A stretch of DNA of 64,000 bases from Desulfonatronum thiosulfatophilum (GTDB lineage Bacteria > Desulfobacterota > Desulfovibrionia > Desulfovibrionales > Desulfonatronaceae): NCBI RefSeq assembly GCF_900104215.1, contig NZ_FMXO01000004.1:1-64000 (forward strand), written 5' to 3'. Shown here one piece after another: positions 26,534-36,579 of this stretch. The notes beneath the pieces are model-generated. The model saw nothing but the letters and a program-made list of their open reading frames with translations, did not search any database and was not told where the DNA came from. Position 1 is the stretch's first letter; each line of letters opens with the position of its first letter. The position numbers were made by a program, and so were the translations under genes.

Positions 26534-28555
26534 TTACGCAAAGAGTTCAGACAATGCTTTTTTTATTCCGAGCTTGTCCAGGCCAAGCTGCTTGCGCAAC
26601 AGGCGTTGAGGTCCGTGTTCCACGAAGGCATCCGGAATGCCCATCAGTTTGATCCGTTGACCGTTGAACATGTTCTCGGCGGCCAGCAGCTCCAGGACAG
26701 CGGAACCGAAACCTCCGGCTACGACGTTTTCCTCCACAATAATAATACGTTCGTACCGGGAGGCCAGCTCCAACAGTTGCTCGGCCGGCAGCGGCTTGAT
26801 GAAGCGGGCATTGAAAACGGCGACGGACTTCCCCGTTTCCAGAACTGTTTCCTCGGCCGCCTCAAGACTGGGATAGACTCTGCTGCCAAGGGCAATGATC
26901 AGGGCATCTTCGCCGGCACGCAGCAATTCTCCCTGGCCCAGGGGCAGGGGATGCAAGGTATCCTGATACTTCGCGCCGATGCCGACGCCGCGGGGGTACC
27001 GAATGGCAGAAGGGCCATTATGGTTCAGGGCCGTGGCCAGCATCTGCTGAAGCTCGCCCTCATCCTTGGGCGCCATGAACAACAGGTTGGGGATGTGCCG
27101 CAGATAGGAAATGTCGAAAGCGCCATGGTGGGTGGCCCCGTCCTCGCCGACCAGGCCGGCGCGGTCCAGGCAGATGGTCACCGGCAGGTTCTGGAGACAC
27201 ACGTCGTGAACCACTTGATCGTAGGATCTCTGCAGAAATGTCGAATACACGGCAACCACGGGGTGAAAGCCTTGGGAGGCCAAGCCCGCGGCCATGGTCA
27301 CGGCATGCTGTTCGCAGATTCCCACATCAAAAAATCTGTCGGGGAACGTATCCGCGAAAAAGTTCAGCCCCGTTCCTTCCGGCATGGCCGCGGTGATAGC
27401 GACAATTTTCGGGTTTTGCTCGGCCAGGTCGACCAGAGTCCGGCCGAAGACATCCGTGTAGGGCGGCAGGCATCCGGATATTTTCTTGCTTTCACCGGTT
27501 TCGGGCACGAAGCAACCGACACCATGAAAGTAGGTGGGGTTTTTTTCCGCCGGAACATAGCCCTTGCCCTTGGTCGTGAGCACATGCACCAGAACCGGCC
27601 CGTCAAGTTCCTTCACCTGACGGAAAATATTCACCATGTCCTGCATGTTGTGCCCGTTGATCGGGCCGATGTAGTTGAATTTGAAGGCCTCGAAAATCAT
27701 TCCCGGGGTAAAGAAGCTTTTCAAGGAGGATTCACTGAGACGGGCATAATTGGCCAGGTCGTCGCCGAACCTTGGAACCTGGCGCATCCAGGTTTCCATC
27801 TGCTGTTTGAATCGTTGTACCCAGCGTTTTGACAGTTTGCGGCTCAGGAAGGAGGAGAGGGCTCCGACGTTCCGGGAAATCGACATTTCATTATCATTGA
27901 GCACCACGGTCATGCCCACGCCCAAATCTCCCGCCTGATTCAAGCCCTCGTATGCCAGCCCGGCGGTCATGGACCCGTCGCCGATGATGGCGGCCACGGA
28001 ATGATCCTGGCCTGCCAGATCGCGGGCTATGGCCATGCCCAGGGCGGCGGAAATGGACGTGCTTGAATGGCCCACGCCGAAGTGGTCAAAGGGGCTTTCG
28101 GCCATCCTGGGGAAGCCGCTGATTCCGCCCATGGTGCGAAGCGTGTGAAAGGACTCCCGTCTTCCGGTCAAAATCTTGTAGGCATAGGCCTGGTGACCCA
28201 CATCCCAGACCAGGCGGTCCTTTTCGGGATTAAAGATGTTCAGCAGGGCCAGAGTCAGGTCGACCACTCCCAGGGATGGAGCGAGATGGCCACCATTTGC
28301 CGAAACCGTGGAGATGATCATTCGCCGAACTTCCGAGGCCACGGCTTCGAGTTCGGGAATTGCCAGGGAAGTAACGTCGTGAGGGTGATTGATCACGGAA
28401 AACAGCGCATGCCCATCCAATCCCCCAGACTTTGGGGGAGCGATTTTTCCTTTTTCCGGAGCCGCGTTTCCGAAAGCCGGACCGTGGTCGTCCGCGGACT
28501 GTTGCAATTGGATGGCCTCCCTGGACATGTATGTGGCGGTGGAATTGCTATGCAT
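26534..28555 (-). CDS. dxs: 1-deoxy-D-xylulose-5-phosphate synthase
   Basis: 673 residues. This TPP enzyme joins pyruvate and glyceraldehyde 3-phosphate to start the MEP isoprenoid pathway. Markers are NGGHLAPSLGVVDLTLAL, VWDVGHQAYAYKILTGRR, FGVGHSSTSISAALG, IIGDGSMTAGLAYEGLN (TPP site), and DRAGLVGEDGATHHGAFD. It has an N-terminal extension of about 35 residues that is low in family similarity. The start is uncertain: ATG 28555, or TTG 28612 just two bases after the ispA stop. It follows ispA, its pathway partner. Confidence 0.94.
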   Translation of the reverse strand: MHSNSTATYMSREAIQLQQSADDHGPAFGNAAPEKGKIAPPKSGGLDGHALFSVINHPHDVTSLAIPELEAVASEVRRMIISTVSANGGHLAPSLGVVDLTLALLNIFNPEKDRLVWDVGHQAYAYKILTGRRESFHTLRTMGGISGFPRMAESPFDHFGVGHSSTSISAALGMAIARDLAGQDHSVAAIIGDGSMTAGLAYEGLNQAGDLGVGMTVVLNDNEMSISRNVGALSSFLSRKLSKRWVQRFKQQMETWMRQVPRFGDDLANYARLSESSLKSFFTPGMIFEAFKFNYIGPINGHNMQDMVNIFRQVKELDGPVLVHVLTTKGKGYVPAEKNPTYFHGVGCFVPETGESKKISGCLPPYTDVFGRTLVDLAEQNPKIVAITAAMPEGTGLNFFADTFPDRFFDVGICEQHAVTMAAGLASQGFHPVVAVYSTFLQRSYDQVVHDVCLQNLPVTICLDRAGLVGEDGATHHGAFDISYLRHIPNLLFMAPKDEGELQQMLATALNHNGPSAIRYPRGVGIGAKYQDTLHPLPLGQGELLRAGEDALIIALGSRVYPSLEAAEETVLETGKSVAVFNARFIKPLPAEQLLELASRYERIIIVEENVVAGGFGSAVLELLAAENMFNGQRIKLMGIPDAFVEHGPQRLLRKQLGLDKLGIKKALSELFA

Positions 28556-28614
28556 GGTTTCTTGGCAGTGGACTGTGTTAAGGTTTAACGTGATTGCCTG
28601 ACTCAAGGTCAACG

Positions 28615-29493
28615 CTATGCGGATCGGATCAGGATGTACTCGGCCAGTTCACGTAAAAAATGCGCATGGTGGTTGTCATACGGCTGCAAAGACGCCAAGG
28701 CTTGGTCGGTATGGTCCCGAGCCAGACGGCGACTGGCGTCGAGACCGAGCAGGGCGGGGTAGGTCACTTTGCCCATATTTACATCACTGCCGACGGGTTT
28801 GCCCAGCACGTCTTCATCTCCGGTCACATCCAGGATGTCGTCGGTAATCTGAAAAGCCCTGCCCATGTGGACCCCATAGGCTTCGGCCCGTTCCACGTCA
28901 TTCGCCCCGGCCCCGCCAAGCACGGCCCCACAGACACAGGACGCCCTGATCAGGGCTCCGGTTTTCAACTCCTGCATCCGGGACAGATCCTGCACTTGAA
29001 CCGCATCCAGGCCGGTCCATTCCATGTCCAGAACTTGTCCGCCGACCATGCCGCTCGCGCCGGCAGCCCGGACCAGTTCCTGGCCTGCGCTGAGAATCCG
29101 CTCCGCGGAGACCGTGCATGAGAACAAAAGGCCGAAAGCTTCGGTCAGCAGAGCGTCGCCAGCCAGGATGGCCATGGCCTCACCGAACTGCTTGTGGTTG
29201 GAAGGTTTGCCGCGGCGCAGATCGTCATCGTCCATGGCGGGGAGGTCATCATGCACCAGGGAGTAGGTGTGAATGCATTCCAGGGCCGCGGCAGCGGGCA
29301 GCACATGTTTCCTGCTTTCTCCGGCCATCTCGGCCCAAACCAGACACAGAGCCGGCCTCAGGCGTTTTCCTCCGGCCAGAAGACTGTATTCCATGGCCTG
29401 CAGCAGAATGTCCGGGACGCCGTCACGCTTGAGGCACTGGGCCAGGAAGCGATCCACCTCGCCGCCAATTTCAGAAAGGTATGCTTTCATCAT
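28615..29493 (-). CDS. ispA: Farnesyl/geranyl diphosphate synthase (IspA-type polyprenyl synthase)
   Basis: 292 residues. It condenses IPP with allylic diphosphates. The two Asp-rich metal motifs are HDDLPAMDDDDLRRGKPSNH and FQITDDILDVTGD; GGKRLRPAL marks the IPP site. The first motif DDxxxxD with two intervening residues is typical of short-chain FPP synthases. Two adjacent ATGs (29493 and 29490) follow GGAG. The gene overlaps the end of xseB by about 20 bases. Confidence 0.94.
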   Translation of the reverse strand: MMKAYLSEIGGEVDRFLAQCLKRDGVPDILLQAMEYSLLAGGKRLRPALCLVWAEMAGESRKHVLPAAAALECIHTYSLVHDDLPAMDDDDLRRGKPSNHKQFGEAMAILAGDALLTEAFGLLFSCTVSAERILSAGQELVRAAGASGMVGGQVLDMEWTGLDAVQVQDLSRMQELKTGALIRASCVCGAVLGGAGANDVERAEAYGVHMGRAFQITDDILDVTGDEDVLGKPVGSDVNMGKVTYPALLGLDASRRLARDHTDQALASLQPYDNHHAHFLRELAEYILIRSA

Positions 29494-29755
29494 CACTGCT
29501 CTCCGGAAAAGCACTGCTCAGATCAACGGTCCCATCTGTCTGCTCAAAGGGCTCGAGTAGGCCTTGGGATAAAATCATCACCTCGTTACGGGCCGTATCC
29601 AATTGCCGACGACAGCTTTTCGCCAAGGCGACGCCATCCTTGAACAGGGCCACCCCTTCCTCCAGGGGCAGGTCCTCTCCCTCGAGACGTGCGACAATCC
29701 GCTGCAGATCCGCCAAACGGGCATCAAAGCCGGGTTCTTTTTTCTTGGCACTCAT
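29471..29755 (-). CDS. xseB: Exodeoxyribonuclease VII small subunit
   Basis: 94 residues. Coiled-coil XseB signature: FDARLADLQRIVARLEGEDL, PLEEGVALFKDGVALAKSC. It binds the large subunit XseA (not in this window) to degrade single-stranded DNA. The order xseB-ispA-dxs is a common bacterial arrangement. The start is chosen at ATG 29755; ATG 29770 and 29791 are alternatives. The 225 bases upstream show no clear promoter by eye. Confidence 0.88.
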   Translation of the reverse strand: MSAKKKEPGFDARLADLQRIVARLEGEDLPLEEGVALFKDGVALAKSCRRQLDTARNEVMILSQGLLEPFEQTDGTVDLSSAFPESSDDESIPF

Positions 29756-29980
29756 TGTTTTATCTTTCATCCTGGACAAAAATGCATTCAATGACTCTGA
29801 TCTTCAATAACAGCGGGAGTTGGAACACTCAAGAAGAAAATGGGGCAAAATGCTCCGGAAGCATAAGTTCACAAGCTTTTTGAGGATCAAGCGGCGAAGC
29901 TGAAAGATCAGCACAGTTGGTCCTCAACTGCCTAGTTTAATAAACAGTTTCGCAGGCTTAGGTGAAGTCTATGCCACAGA

Positions 29981-30880
29981 TCAATTATTTCGAGCCGCTG
30001 TGGTCAGCCATGCGGGGAGTTCCTGCCATGCAAGGCGCATGGCCTCGCGGATCTGTTTCGCCTGAGGTTCGTATCTGCGTACGAGGGTCCAGAACTCAGG
30101 CCCATGGTTCATGATTCTGGTATGACAGAGTTCATGGATGAGCACATACCGCGTCCATTGCCTCGGAAGAAAAAGCAATTTGCAGTTCAGGCTGATGTTT
30201 TTCCCTCGTGTGCAACTTCCCCACCTTGAGCGTTGATTCCTGATCGTCACCTTGGAAAACGGCAATGCCAGTTCATCTGAAATTTGATTCAGCCAGGAAG
30301 GCAGGAGCCTTCCCGCCCGCTGCCGGACCCACTGCTGTAAAGCAACAACGCTTGCCGTCGGGTGAGCTAAGCCATTGGTCATGTGCAGAGTTTTTGGGCC
30401 TGTTTCTCGTATCCGCACCAAGCTATCATTTTCCTCGGGAGACGTGGCGTAGGTAATGAACCACTGTTCCCGGATGGATTGGAAATCAAGAAATTCCGGA
30501 AGCTTTGGCATTTCAGGGGAGGGATGGCTGTGTTCTCTGCTCCTGAATCTGTTCAGGTGGCGGCTAATCCAGGACGACTTGTTCCGGATCAACACCTCCA
30601 GATCGTCCTTTCGAGTGGACATGCCCTTGGGAATGATCACCACCATTCCCTCTCTGGAAGAAAGACGAAGTCGAATTCGTCTTGCACGGATCGACTCCCT
30701 GATCTGATACGTGCAGGATCGTCCGTCATGCAGTTGAATGCTGTGCATGTTCCCGTCTTTATCCGACTTAGGCTTCAATGTCATTGCCAATTCGGAGTGT
30801 AAGGACGAATCCATTTTGGATACGTTGTCATCATTGTGCAGGAAAGCTTGCCTCCTGTTGCGTGCTTCCTTATTCTTCAT
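29981..30880 (-). CDS. YgjP-like (DUF45/M48-type) zinc metallopeptidase
   Basis: 299 residues at most. The C-terminal two-thirds match the YgjP family: RRIRLRLSSREGMVVIIPKG, QRSRWGSCTRGKNISLNCKL, and the zinc motif VLIHELCHTRIMNHGPEFW (HExxH plus downstream Glu region). It is predicted to be a cytoplasmic metallopeptidase of unknown substrate. The first 44 residues are hydrophilic and not typical, so the real start may be ATG 30748 (MHSIQLHDG). No ribosome site decides this. Confidence 0.82.
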   Translation of the reverse strand: MKNKEARNRRQAFLHNDDNVSKMDSSLHSELAMTLKPKSDKDGNMHSIQLHDGRSCTYQIRESIRARRIRLRLSSREGMVVIIPKGMSTRKDDLEVLIRNKSSWISRHLNRFRSREHSHPSPEMPKLPEFLDFQSIREQWFITYATSPEENDSLVRIRETGPKTLHMTNGLAHPTASVVALQQWVRQRAGRLLPSWLNQISDELALPFSKVTIRNQRSRWGSCTRGKNISLNCKLLFLPRQWTRYVLIHELCHTRIMNHGPEFWTLVRRYEPQAKQIREAMRLAWQELPAWLTTAARNN

Positions 30881-30970
30881 GAAACCAATTCAAAATTTTC
30901 CGCAACGTCTTTCGTTGTCGCTTCAAACCAAGAATCCTCCCCAACGTTTTTCGATCATAAGTGAGGTAGC

Positions 30971-32776
30971 ATGCCATCAAACCGATATATTTCCATGAAA
31001 TTGTTTCTTCTCGTCCTTCTTTTTCTTTTCCCTTCCCTGTCCTGGGCCGAGGATGTTCCTTGGCGGCATGGCTTCTCTTTGCATGAAGATCTGAAATATG
31101 ACGAAGATTTCACCCATTTCGAGTATGTCAATCCCGAGGCTCCCAAGGGCGGGGAGATACGTTTGGCTGGAATCGGCACCTTCGACAGCTTGAATCCCTT
31201 TATTTTGCGGGGAACCGCCCCTCTTGGGCTGGGCATGATCTTCGAGACGCTGACCGTACAATCCCAGGATGAACCTTTCTCGGAGTACGGGTTGATTGCC
31301 GAAAGCATTCAAATTCCCGACGACCATTCCTGGGTCGCCTTCGCTTTGCGACCGGAGGCCAGGTTTCACGATGGATCACCCATTACTGTGGATGACGTGA
31401 TTTTTACGCTGCAAATCCTGCAGACCCAGGGACATCCCTTTTACCGAGCCTATTACGCCAATGTGGTTTCCGCTGAAGAAGTCGGCCCCGGGGAGGTTCG
31501 ATTTAATTTCGGCGATTCAATGAATCGCGAACTTCCGCTGATTGTCGGGCAGATGCCCGTACTTTCCAAAGCCTACTGGCAGGATCGTGAATTTGACCGT
31601 ACCACGCTGGATATCCCACTGGGCAGCGGTCCTTATCGAATCGCGCGGGTGGATGCCGGGCGATCCATCACCTATGAACGCGTTGAGGATTACTGGGCCG
31701 CTGACTTGCCGGTCAACAAGGGGCGGCACAATTTCGACCGCTACCGGTACGAATACTACCGCGACGTCAACGTGGCCCTGGAGGCTTTCAAGGCCGGGCA
31801 ATATGATTTTCGCCAGGAAAACGTGGCCCGTCTCTGGGCTTCGGGATATGAAGGACCGGCACTGCGCCAGGGACGGATCATCATGGAGGAGATCCCTCAT
31901 GAACTGCCCACTGGAATGCAGGGATTCGTCTTCAATACCCGGCGTCCGGCTTTCCGAGACCCTCTGGTTCGCGAAGCTCTAACCGAAGTGTTCGATTTTG
32001 AATGGTCCAACCAGAATCTTTTTCACGGCGCCTATACCCGGACGCGAAGTTATTTTTCCAATTCCGAACTGGCATCGAAGGGCCTCCCCTCGCCGGAAGA
32101 ACTGGAACTGCTGGAACCTCACCGCGATCGTCTTCCCGAAAGAATTTTCACCGCAGAATTTCAACCTCCGGAAACGGACGGCACCGGCAACATCCGACCA
32201 AATATCCGTCGCGCCCTGGCCCTGCTGGCTGAAGCCGGGTGGTCCGTCTCTGAGCGGGATCGTCAGTTACGACATAGCACTACCGGGGAGTTGATGGAAT
32301 TTGAAATATTGCTCGACAGCCCCACCTTTGAACGGGTCTGCCTTCCCTATGTACGCAACCTGGAGCGTCTGGGCATCGCGGCCCGGGTGCGCACCGTGGA
32401 CGCGACGCAATACCAGAACCGCATGAACGACTTTGATTTCGACATGACAGTGGGGCTGTTCCCGCAATCACTTTCCCCGGGCAATGAGCAGCGCGACTTC
32501 TGGACCTCTGAATCCGCCGCGACACCGGGTTCACGCAATATCGCCGGAGTCCGGGATCAGGCAGTGGATGAACTGGTGGACTTGATCATCGCCGCCCCTG
32601 ATCGGGACAGCCTGATTTCCCGGACCAGGGCGCTGGACAGGATTCTACTCTGGAATCATTACGTCGTCCCGCACTGGCATTCCAGGGTATTTCGCGTGGC
32701 CTACTGGGACAAGTTCGCCCGACCCGAGATTTCTCCCAAGTATGGGCTGCCAGTGGATGCATGGTGGGTGAAATAG
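30971..32776 (+). CDS. yejA: YejA-type extracellular solute-binding protein
   Basis: 601 residues. A Sec signal peptide (about 1-26; hydrophobic LFLLVLLFLF, cleavage after SWA) precedes a family 5 peptide-binding protein. YejA features include HGFSLHEDLKYDEDF, FEYVNPEAPKGGEIRLAGIG, and GMQGFVFNTRRPAFRD. In YejABEF systems it captures peptides such as microcin C in the periplasm. ATG 30971 has GTGAGG just upstream. It is followed 59 bases later by the permease gene. Confidence 0.92.
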   Translation: MPSNRYISMKLFLLVLLFLFPSLSWAEDVPWRHGFSLHEDLKYDEDFTHFEYVNPEAPKGGEIRLAGIGTFDSLNPFILRGTAPLGLGMIFETLTVQSQDEPFSEYGLIAESIQIPDDHSWVAFALRPEARFHDGSPITVDDVIFTLQILQTQGHPFYRAYYANVVSAEEVGPGEVRFNFGDSMNRELPLIVGQMPVLSKAYWQDREFDRTTLDIPLGSGPYRIARVDAGRSITYERVEDYWAADLPVNKGRHNFDRYRYEYYRDVNVALEAFKAGQYDFRQENVARLWASGYEGPALRQGRIIMEEIPHELPTGMQGFVFNTRRPAFRDPLVREALTEVFDFEWSNQNLFHGAYTRTRSYFSNSELASKGLPSPEELELLEPHRDRLPERIFTAEFQPPETDGTGNIRPNIRRALALLAEAGWSVSERDRQLRHSTTGELMEFEILLDSPTFERVCLPYVRNLERLGIAARVRTVDATQYQNRMNDFDFDMTVGLFPQSLSPGNEQRDFWTSESAATPGSRNIAGVRDQAVDELVDLIIAAPDRDSLISRTRALDRILLWNHYVVPHWHSRVFRVAYWDKFARPEISPKYGLPVDAWWVK

Positions 32777-32835
32777 GTCTGAATTATCAACAAGCTGTTT
32801 GAACCTTTCAACGTTCTCCCAAATAGCAAAAATAA

Positions 32836-33930
32836 ATGTCCGCCTACATCCTGCGCCGTATTCTGCTTATGATTCCCACCCTTCTGGGGATCATGATCCT
32901 GAACTTCATAATTATCCAGGCTGCCCCCGGGGGGCCGGTCGAACGCGTCATCGCGGAGCTGCGCGGCCATGACGTCACGGCAACTGCGCGTTTCGCAGGT
33001 ACGGAGCGGGGGGAGCATCAGGCCTTGCACCTGACCGGACCAACCGAATCCAGATACAGGGGCGCTCAAGGCATTGACCCGGACCTGATTGCCGAACTGG
33101 AGCGGATGTATGGTTTTGATCAGCCGCCAGTGAAGCGTTTCTTGCAAATGATCGGCAACTATGCCCGCTTTGATTTCGGTGAAAGCTTTTACCGGGACCA
33201 AAGCGTGACGACATTGATCCTTCAGAAGTTGCCCGTTTCCATTTCTCTGGGGCTCTGGACTACCCTGCTTGTCTACGTCATCTCCATTCCTCTGGGGATT
33301 CGCAAGGCGGTACGGGACGGGTCCACTTTCGACGTGGCCACAAGCGCCATGGTCATCGTCGGATACGCTATTCCGGGGTTTCTGTTCGCGGTCTTGTTGA
33401 TCGTCCTTTTTGCCGGCGGGAGCTTTTTGGATCTTTTTCCTCTGCGCGGCCTGACATCAGAGCACTGGCATGAACTGAGCTGGCCCATGCGCATCCTGGA
33501 TTATTTCTGGCATCTGACCCTGCCGGTCACGGCCATGGTCATTGGTGGTTTCGCCGGCTTGACCATGTTGACCAAGAATTCTTTCCTTGAAGAAATCAAC
33601 AAGCAGTATGTGATCACTGCCCGCTCCAAAGGACTTAACGAATCCCAGGTGCTGTACGGCCATGTGTTCCGCAACGCCATGCTCATCGTAGTCGCCGGCT
33701 TTCCCAGCGCCTTTATCGGCATCCTTTTCACCAGCGCGTTGCTCATCGAGGTCATTTTTTCCCTGGACGGACTCGGGCTCTTGGGATTTGAGGCCGCGAT
33801 CAACAGAGACTATCCGGTGATGTTCGGCACCTTGTATATTTTCACCCTCCTTGGCTTGGTTCTCAATCTGATCGGCGACTTGATGTACACCCTGATCGAT
33901 CCCAGAATCGATTTCGAGTCTAGAGGCTGA
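32836..33930 (+). CDS. yejB: YejB-type peptide ABC transporter permease
   Basis: 364 residues, six membrane segments. Signature start [20 protein letters not shown], an insert at about 30-95 typical of YejB rather than DppB, and a cytoplasmic EAA-type loop [20 protein letters not shown]. It forms half of the membrane channel. The usual partners yejE (second permease) and yejF (fused ATPase) are absent: the next gene is on the other strand and converges 10 bases away. The transporter is therefore incomplete here. Confidence 0.9.
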   Translation: MSAYILRRILLMIPTLLGIMILNFIIIQAAPGGPVERVIAELRGHDVTATARFAGTERGEHQALHLTGPTESRYRGAQGIDPDLIAELERMYGFDQPPVKRFLQMIGNYARFDFGESFYRDQSVTTLILQKLPVSISLGLWTTLLVYVISIPLGIRKAVRDGSTFDVATSAMVIVGYAIPGFLFAVLLIVLFAGGSFLDLFPLRGLTSEHWHELSWPMRILDYFWHLTLPVTAMVIGGFAGLTMLTKNSFLEEINKQYVITARSKGLNESQVLYGHVFRNAMLIVVAGFPSAFIGILFTSALLIEVIFSLDGLGLLGFEAAINRDYPVMFGTLYIFTLLGLVLNLIGDLMYTLIDPRIDFESRG

Positions 33931-33940
33931 TTCCTGAGAT

Positions 33941-34705
33941 TCAGGCCATTTCGTCCCTGGTTTTGGCGAACATGCCCAAGGCGATGGCCCCGGCTTGGGC
34001 AACGTTCAGGGATTGCATGATGCCCGGCATGGGAATGAAGATTTTATGGTCGCAGCGTTTTAAGACATTTGGCCTGATCCCCTTATCCTCATTACCTAGA
34101 ACAAGGATTGACGGATATGCCGGAATCATCCTGAACATGTTTTCTCCCTCCGCATCCACGGCACACCCATACACTGTGAACCCTTGTTCCCGGCAATAAT
34201 CCAGACTGCGCGCCAAGTTGGTCACATGCGCGATGGGCAGTTTGTTCAATGCGCCAGCGCCCGCTTTCGCGGCAACTGTTCCGGGGAAAGCGGTCCTGTT
34301 CTTGGGAAGGATCATTCCTGCTCCACCCAGGGCGACCATGGTCCGAGCCAATGTCCCGAGGTTTCCCGGATCCTGGACCTGGTCTAGAGCCAGGACCAGA
34401 GGCAGTGGGGCTTTTGTGACCTGTTCAAGTACTGCCCCCATGTTGGTGAAGCCGGGCTGAAAAATTCGCGCCAATGCACCTTGGTGGTTTCCCGAATGAA
34501 TTCGTTGCAATTCCCCCGCGGAAACCATGCGGAAGCGCACCTTTTGGCTTTTGCAGATGTCCACGATCCGTTCTAGTGCCCTGGAGCGAACATCGTTCTG
34601 TATATAAACGAGATCAACCTGTTCCGGCTTCGCGAAAAGGATCTCCTGAACAGGTTTCCTGCCGATAGTCCAAAAATCCTGGTCCTGGTCTGTCTTGTCC
34701 GTCAT
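33941..34705 (-). CDS. rlmB: 23S rRNA 2'-O-methyltransferase, RlmB/TrmH (SpoU) family
   Basis: 254 residues. An N-terminal substrate-binding domain (FWTIGRKPVQEILFAKPEQV) precedes a SPOUT knot: ALDQVQDPGNLGTLARTMVA (motif 1 with catalytic Arg), LVLGNEDKGIRPNVLKRCD (motif 2), and IPMPGIMQSLNVAQAGAIAL (motif 3). RlmB modifies G2251 of 23S rRNA; the exact site is inferred. The start could be ATG 34705, 34720 or 34747. Confidence 0.9.
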   Translation of the reverse strand: MTDKTDQDQDFWTIGRKPVQEILFAKPEQVDLVYIQNDVRSRALERIVDICKSQKVRFRMVSAGELQRIHSGNHQGALARIFQPGFTNMGAVLEQVTKAPLPLVLALDQVQDPGNLGTLARTMVALGGAGMILPKNRTAFPGTVAAKAGAGALNKLPIAHVTNLARSLDYCREQGFTVYGCAVDAEGENMFRMIPAYPSILVLGNEDKGIRPNVLKRCDHKIFIPMPGIMQSLNVAQAGAIALGMFAKTRDEMA

Positions 34706-34864
34706 GTTTTTTTCCAACATCTTGATTTTTTGTGCCTTGCGCTTCATTTTCTTTTCCGCTAATCATCCCCGCTGTAAGAAACTTCGACAGTCTGCCCATA
34801 TCTCATTATCACGCAATGGGAAACGTCAACGGAGTCGTCAATGCCAACCCGATGGAGACTTTGC

Positions 34865-36502
34865 ATGCCCCTACGTTCGAGCCTTCTTATCCTGATAATG
34901 ACTCTTCTTCTCTCGGCCTGCGCCGCCAACCAAAAGCAGACGCCCGTATCAACACTTCCGCTTCCAACACATGCGCAACAGGATAAGAATGTCAGACAAA
35001 TTGCGGATGGGCAATCAACCACACTGGAATTGATTGAAGAAGGCGAGCTGACGTACTTGCCTGATCCTCCACTTGATGCCTTCGGACAACCCATGGTTGA
35101 TTTGCAAACACCCTTGACCGAAGCGGAGCAGCGGGCCCTAGACACACCCACTGAATTTGAATTCGTTCTGGATATTAAAGAAACGAAAGATGTTGAGCGT
35201 TATTTTCGTTATTTTACCCACGAAGGCCGCGATCGGTTTGAAATGTGGCTGAGACGGTCCGAGCAATTTCTGCCCGAGGTACGTGACATATTCGCAAGCT
35301 ACGGTTTGCCTCATGATCTAATATATCTGCCCTTTCTTGAAAGCGGCTACAATCCCATGGCCTACTCCAGGGCTGGCGCTGGCGGGATGTGGCAATTCAT
35401 GCCCGCTACCGGACAAATGTACGGTATGACGTTTGACTGGTGGATTGACCAACGCCGCGATCCCCGGCTCTCCACTCACGCCGCGGCCGCCTATCTATCC
35501 AGGCTCTATGACATGTTCAACTGCTGGCATTTGGCCCTGGCTGCCTATAATGCCGGAGAAGGGCGTATATCACGTGCCATGCAGCGTAGTGGCACGGACA
35601 ATTATTTTGACCTCGCCGCCATTAACAATTTGCTTGCCAATGAGACTCGCCATTATGTTCCGAAATTCATGGCTATCCTCAAAATAATCCAGAATCTTGA
35701 AGAGCTTGGTTTTGACCCCATCGACTGGTCCAATGGGCCGTCCTTGGCGGAGATGGAGATCAAAGGAGGGACGGATCTGGTCGCCTTGTCCAACTCTTGC
35801 GGTATGGATTGGGAAACATTCCGTAGTTACAACCCTTCTTTTCGTCGCCAGGTAAGCCCACCTGAACGCAATTTAAAAATATTTGTCCCTCAAGAAAAAC
35901 AGCAACTTGTTGCTGCGTATTTAAAAAAACCGACAACCTCTACCCTTACCGGCTTCCAGCGATATCAGGTTCGACGGGGCGACTCCTGGTGGGTGCTTTC
36001 ATCGCGGTTCAACACGCCCATTGATGTATTAAAACGGATCAACAACAAAAATACGAATACTCTACGAATTGGTGAATCACTCATGGTGCCCGGTTCTCCG
36101 GCAGTCGTTGCCGCTGCCCAGAATGCAGGCAATAGTGCCGCCACTCAGGAAAGGGCGAGCCAGCGGGCCAATTATGTAATTCAATCCGGCGACACGCTCT
36201 GGCAGCTTTCACGCAAATTTGGAGTAACTGTCCAAACATTGGCCCAGGCCAACGGGATTTCTGAAAAGCAAACCCTTCAAGTTGGACAACGCATGTACAT
36301 ACCCCAGGTTGATCGCGCCGGTTCCACTGCTCGCGCCTCCGTTACTCCCAAAGTCGTACAGTACAAGGTCCGTAATGGTGATAACCTCTGGCGCATAGCC
36401 CAACGTTTCGGCGTCACGACCAACAATCTCGTTGCCTGGAACAAGTTGCCGCGTAACGGACTCATTCGTCCAGGCGATAATTTGAAGATTTACGTTCCTT
36501 GA
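34865..36502 (+). CDS. mltD: MltD-like membrane-bound lytic transglycosylase with three LysM domains
   Basis: 545 residues. A lipoprotein signal (MPLRSSLLILIMTLLLSAC, lipobox LSAC) anchors it in the envelope. The SLT domain has the catalytic Glu in LESGYNPMAYSRAG (about residue 158), GMWQFMPATGQMYG, and ALAAYNAGEGRISRA. Three LysM modules follow: YQVRRGDSWWVLSSRFN, YVIQSGDTLWQLSRKFG, YKVRNGDNLWRIAQRFG. It cleaves peptidoglycan glycan strands. Two ATGs each have a GGAG box; ATG 34865 gives a proper lipoprotein signal, and 34841 would add eight residues. Confidence 0.93.
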   Translation: MPLRSSLLILIMTLLLSACAANQKQTPVSTLPLPTHAQQDKNVRQIADGQSTTLELIEEGELTYLPDPPLDAFGQPMVDLQTPLTEAEQRALDTPTEFEFVLDIKETKDVERYFRYFTHEGRDRFEMWLRRSEQFLPEVRDIFASYGLPHDLIYLPFLESGYNPMAYSRAGAGGMWQFMPATGQMYGMTFDWWIDQRRDPRLSTHAAAAYLSRLYDMFNCWHLALAAYNAGEGRISRAMQRSGTDNYFDLAAINNLLANETRHYVPKFMAILKIIQNLEELGFDPIDWSNGPSLAEMEIKGGTDLVALSNSCGMDWETFRSYNPSFRRQVSPPERNLKIFVPQEKQQLVAAYLKKPTTSTLTGFQRYQVRRGDSWWVLSSRFNTPIDVLKRINNKNTNTLRIGESLMVPGSPAVVAAAQNAGNSAATQERASQRANYVIQSGDTLWQLSRKFGVTVQTLAQANGISEKQTLQVGQRMYIPQVDRAGSTARASVTPKVVQYKVRNGDNLWRIAQRFGVTTNNLVAWNKLPRNGLIRPGDNLKIYVP

Positions 36503-36579
36503 GTAGGTTCGATTAAAGAAGTGCCTTTAAGCACAAAATTTTAATTTGCGCCGTGTCGATTTTTTGGTCCTTCGACAGT

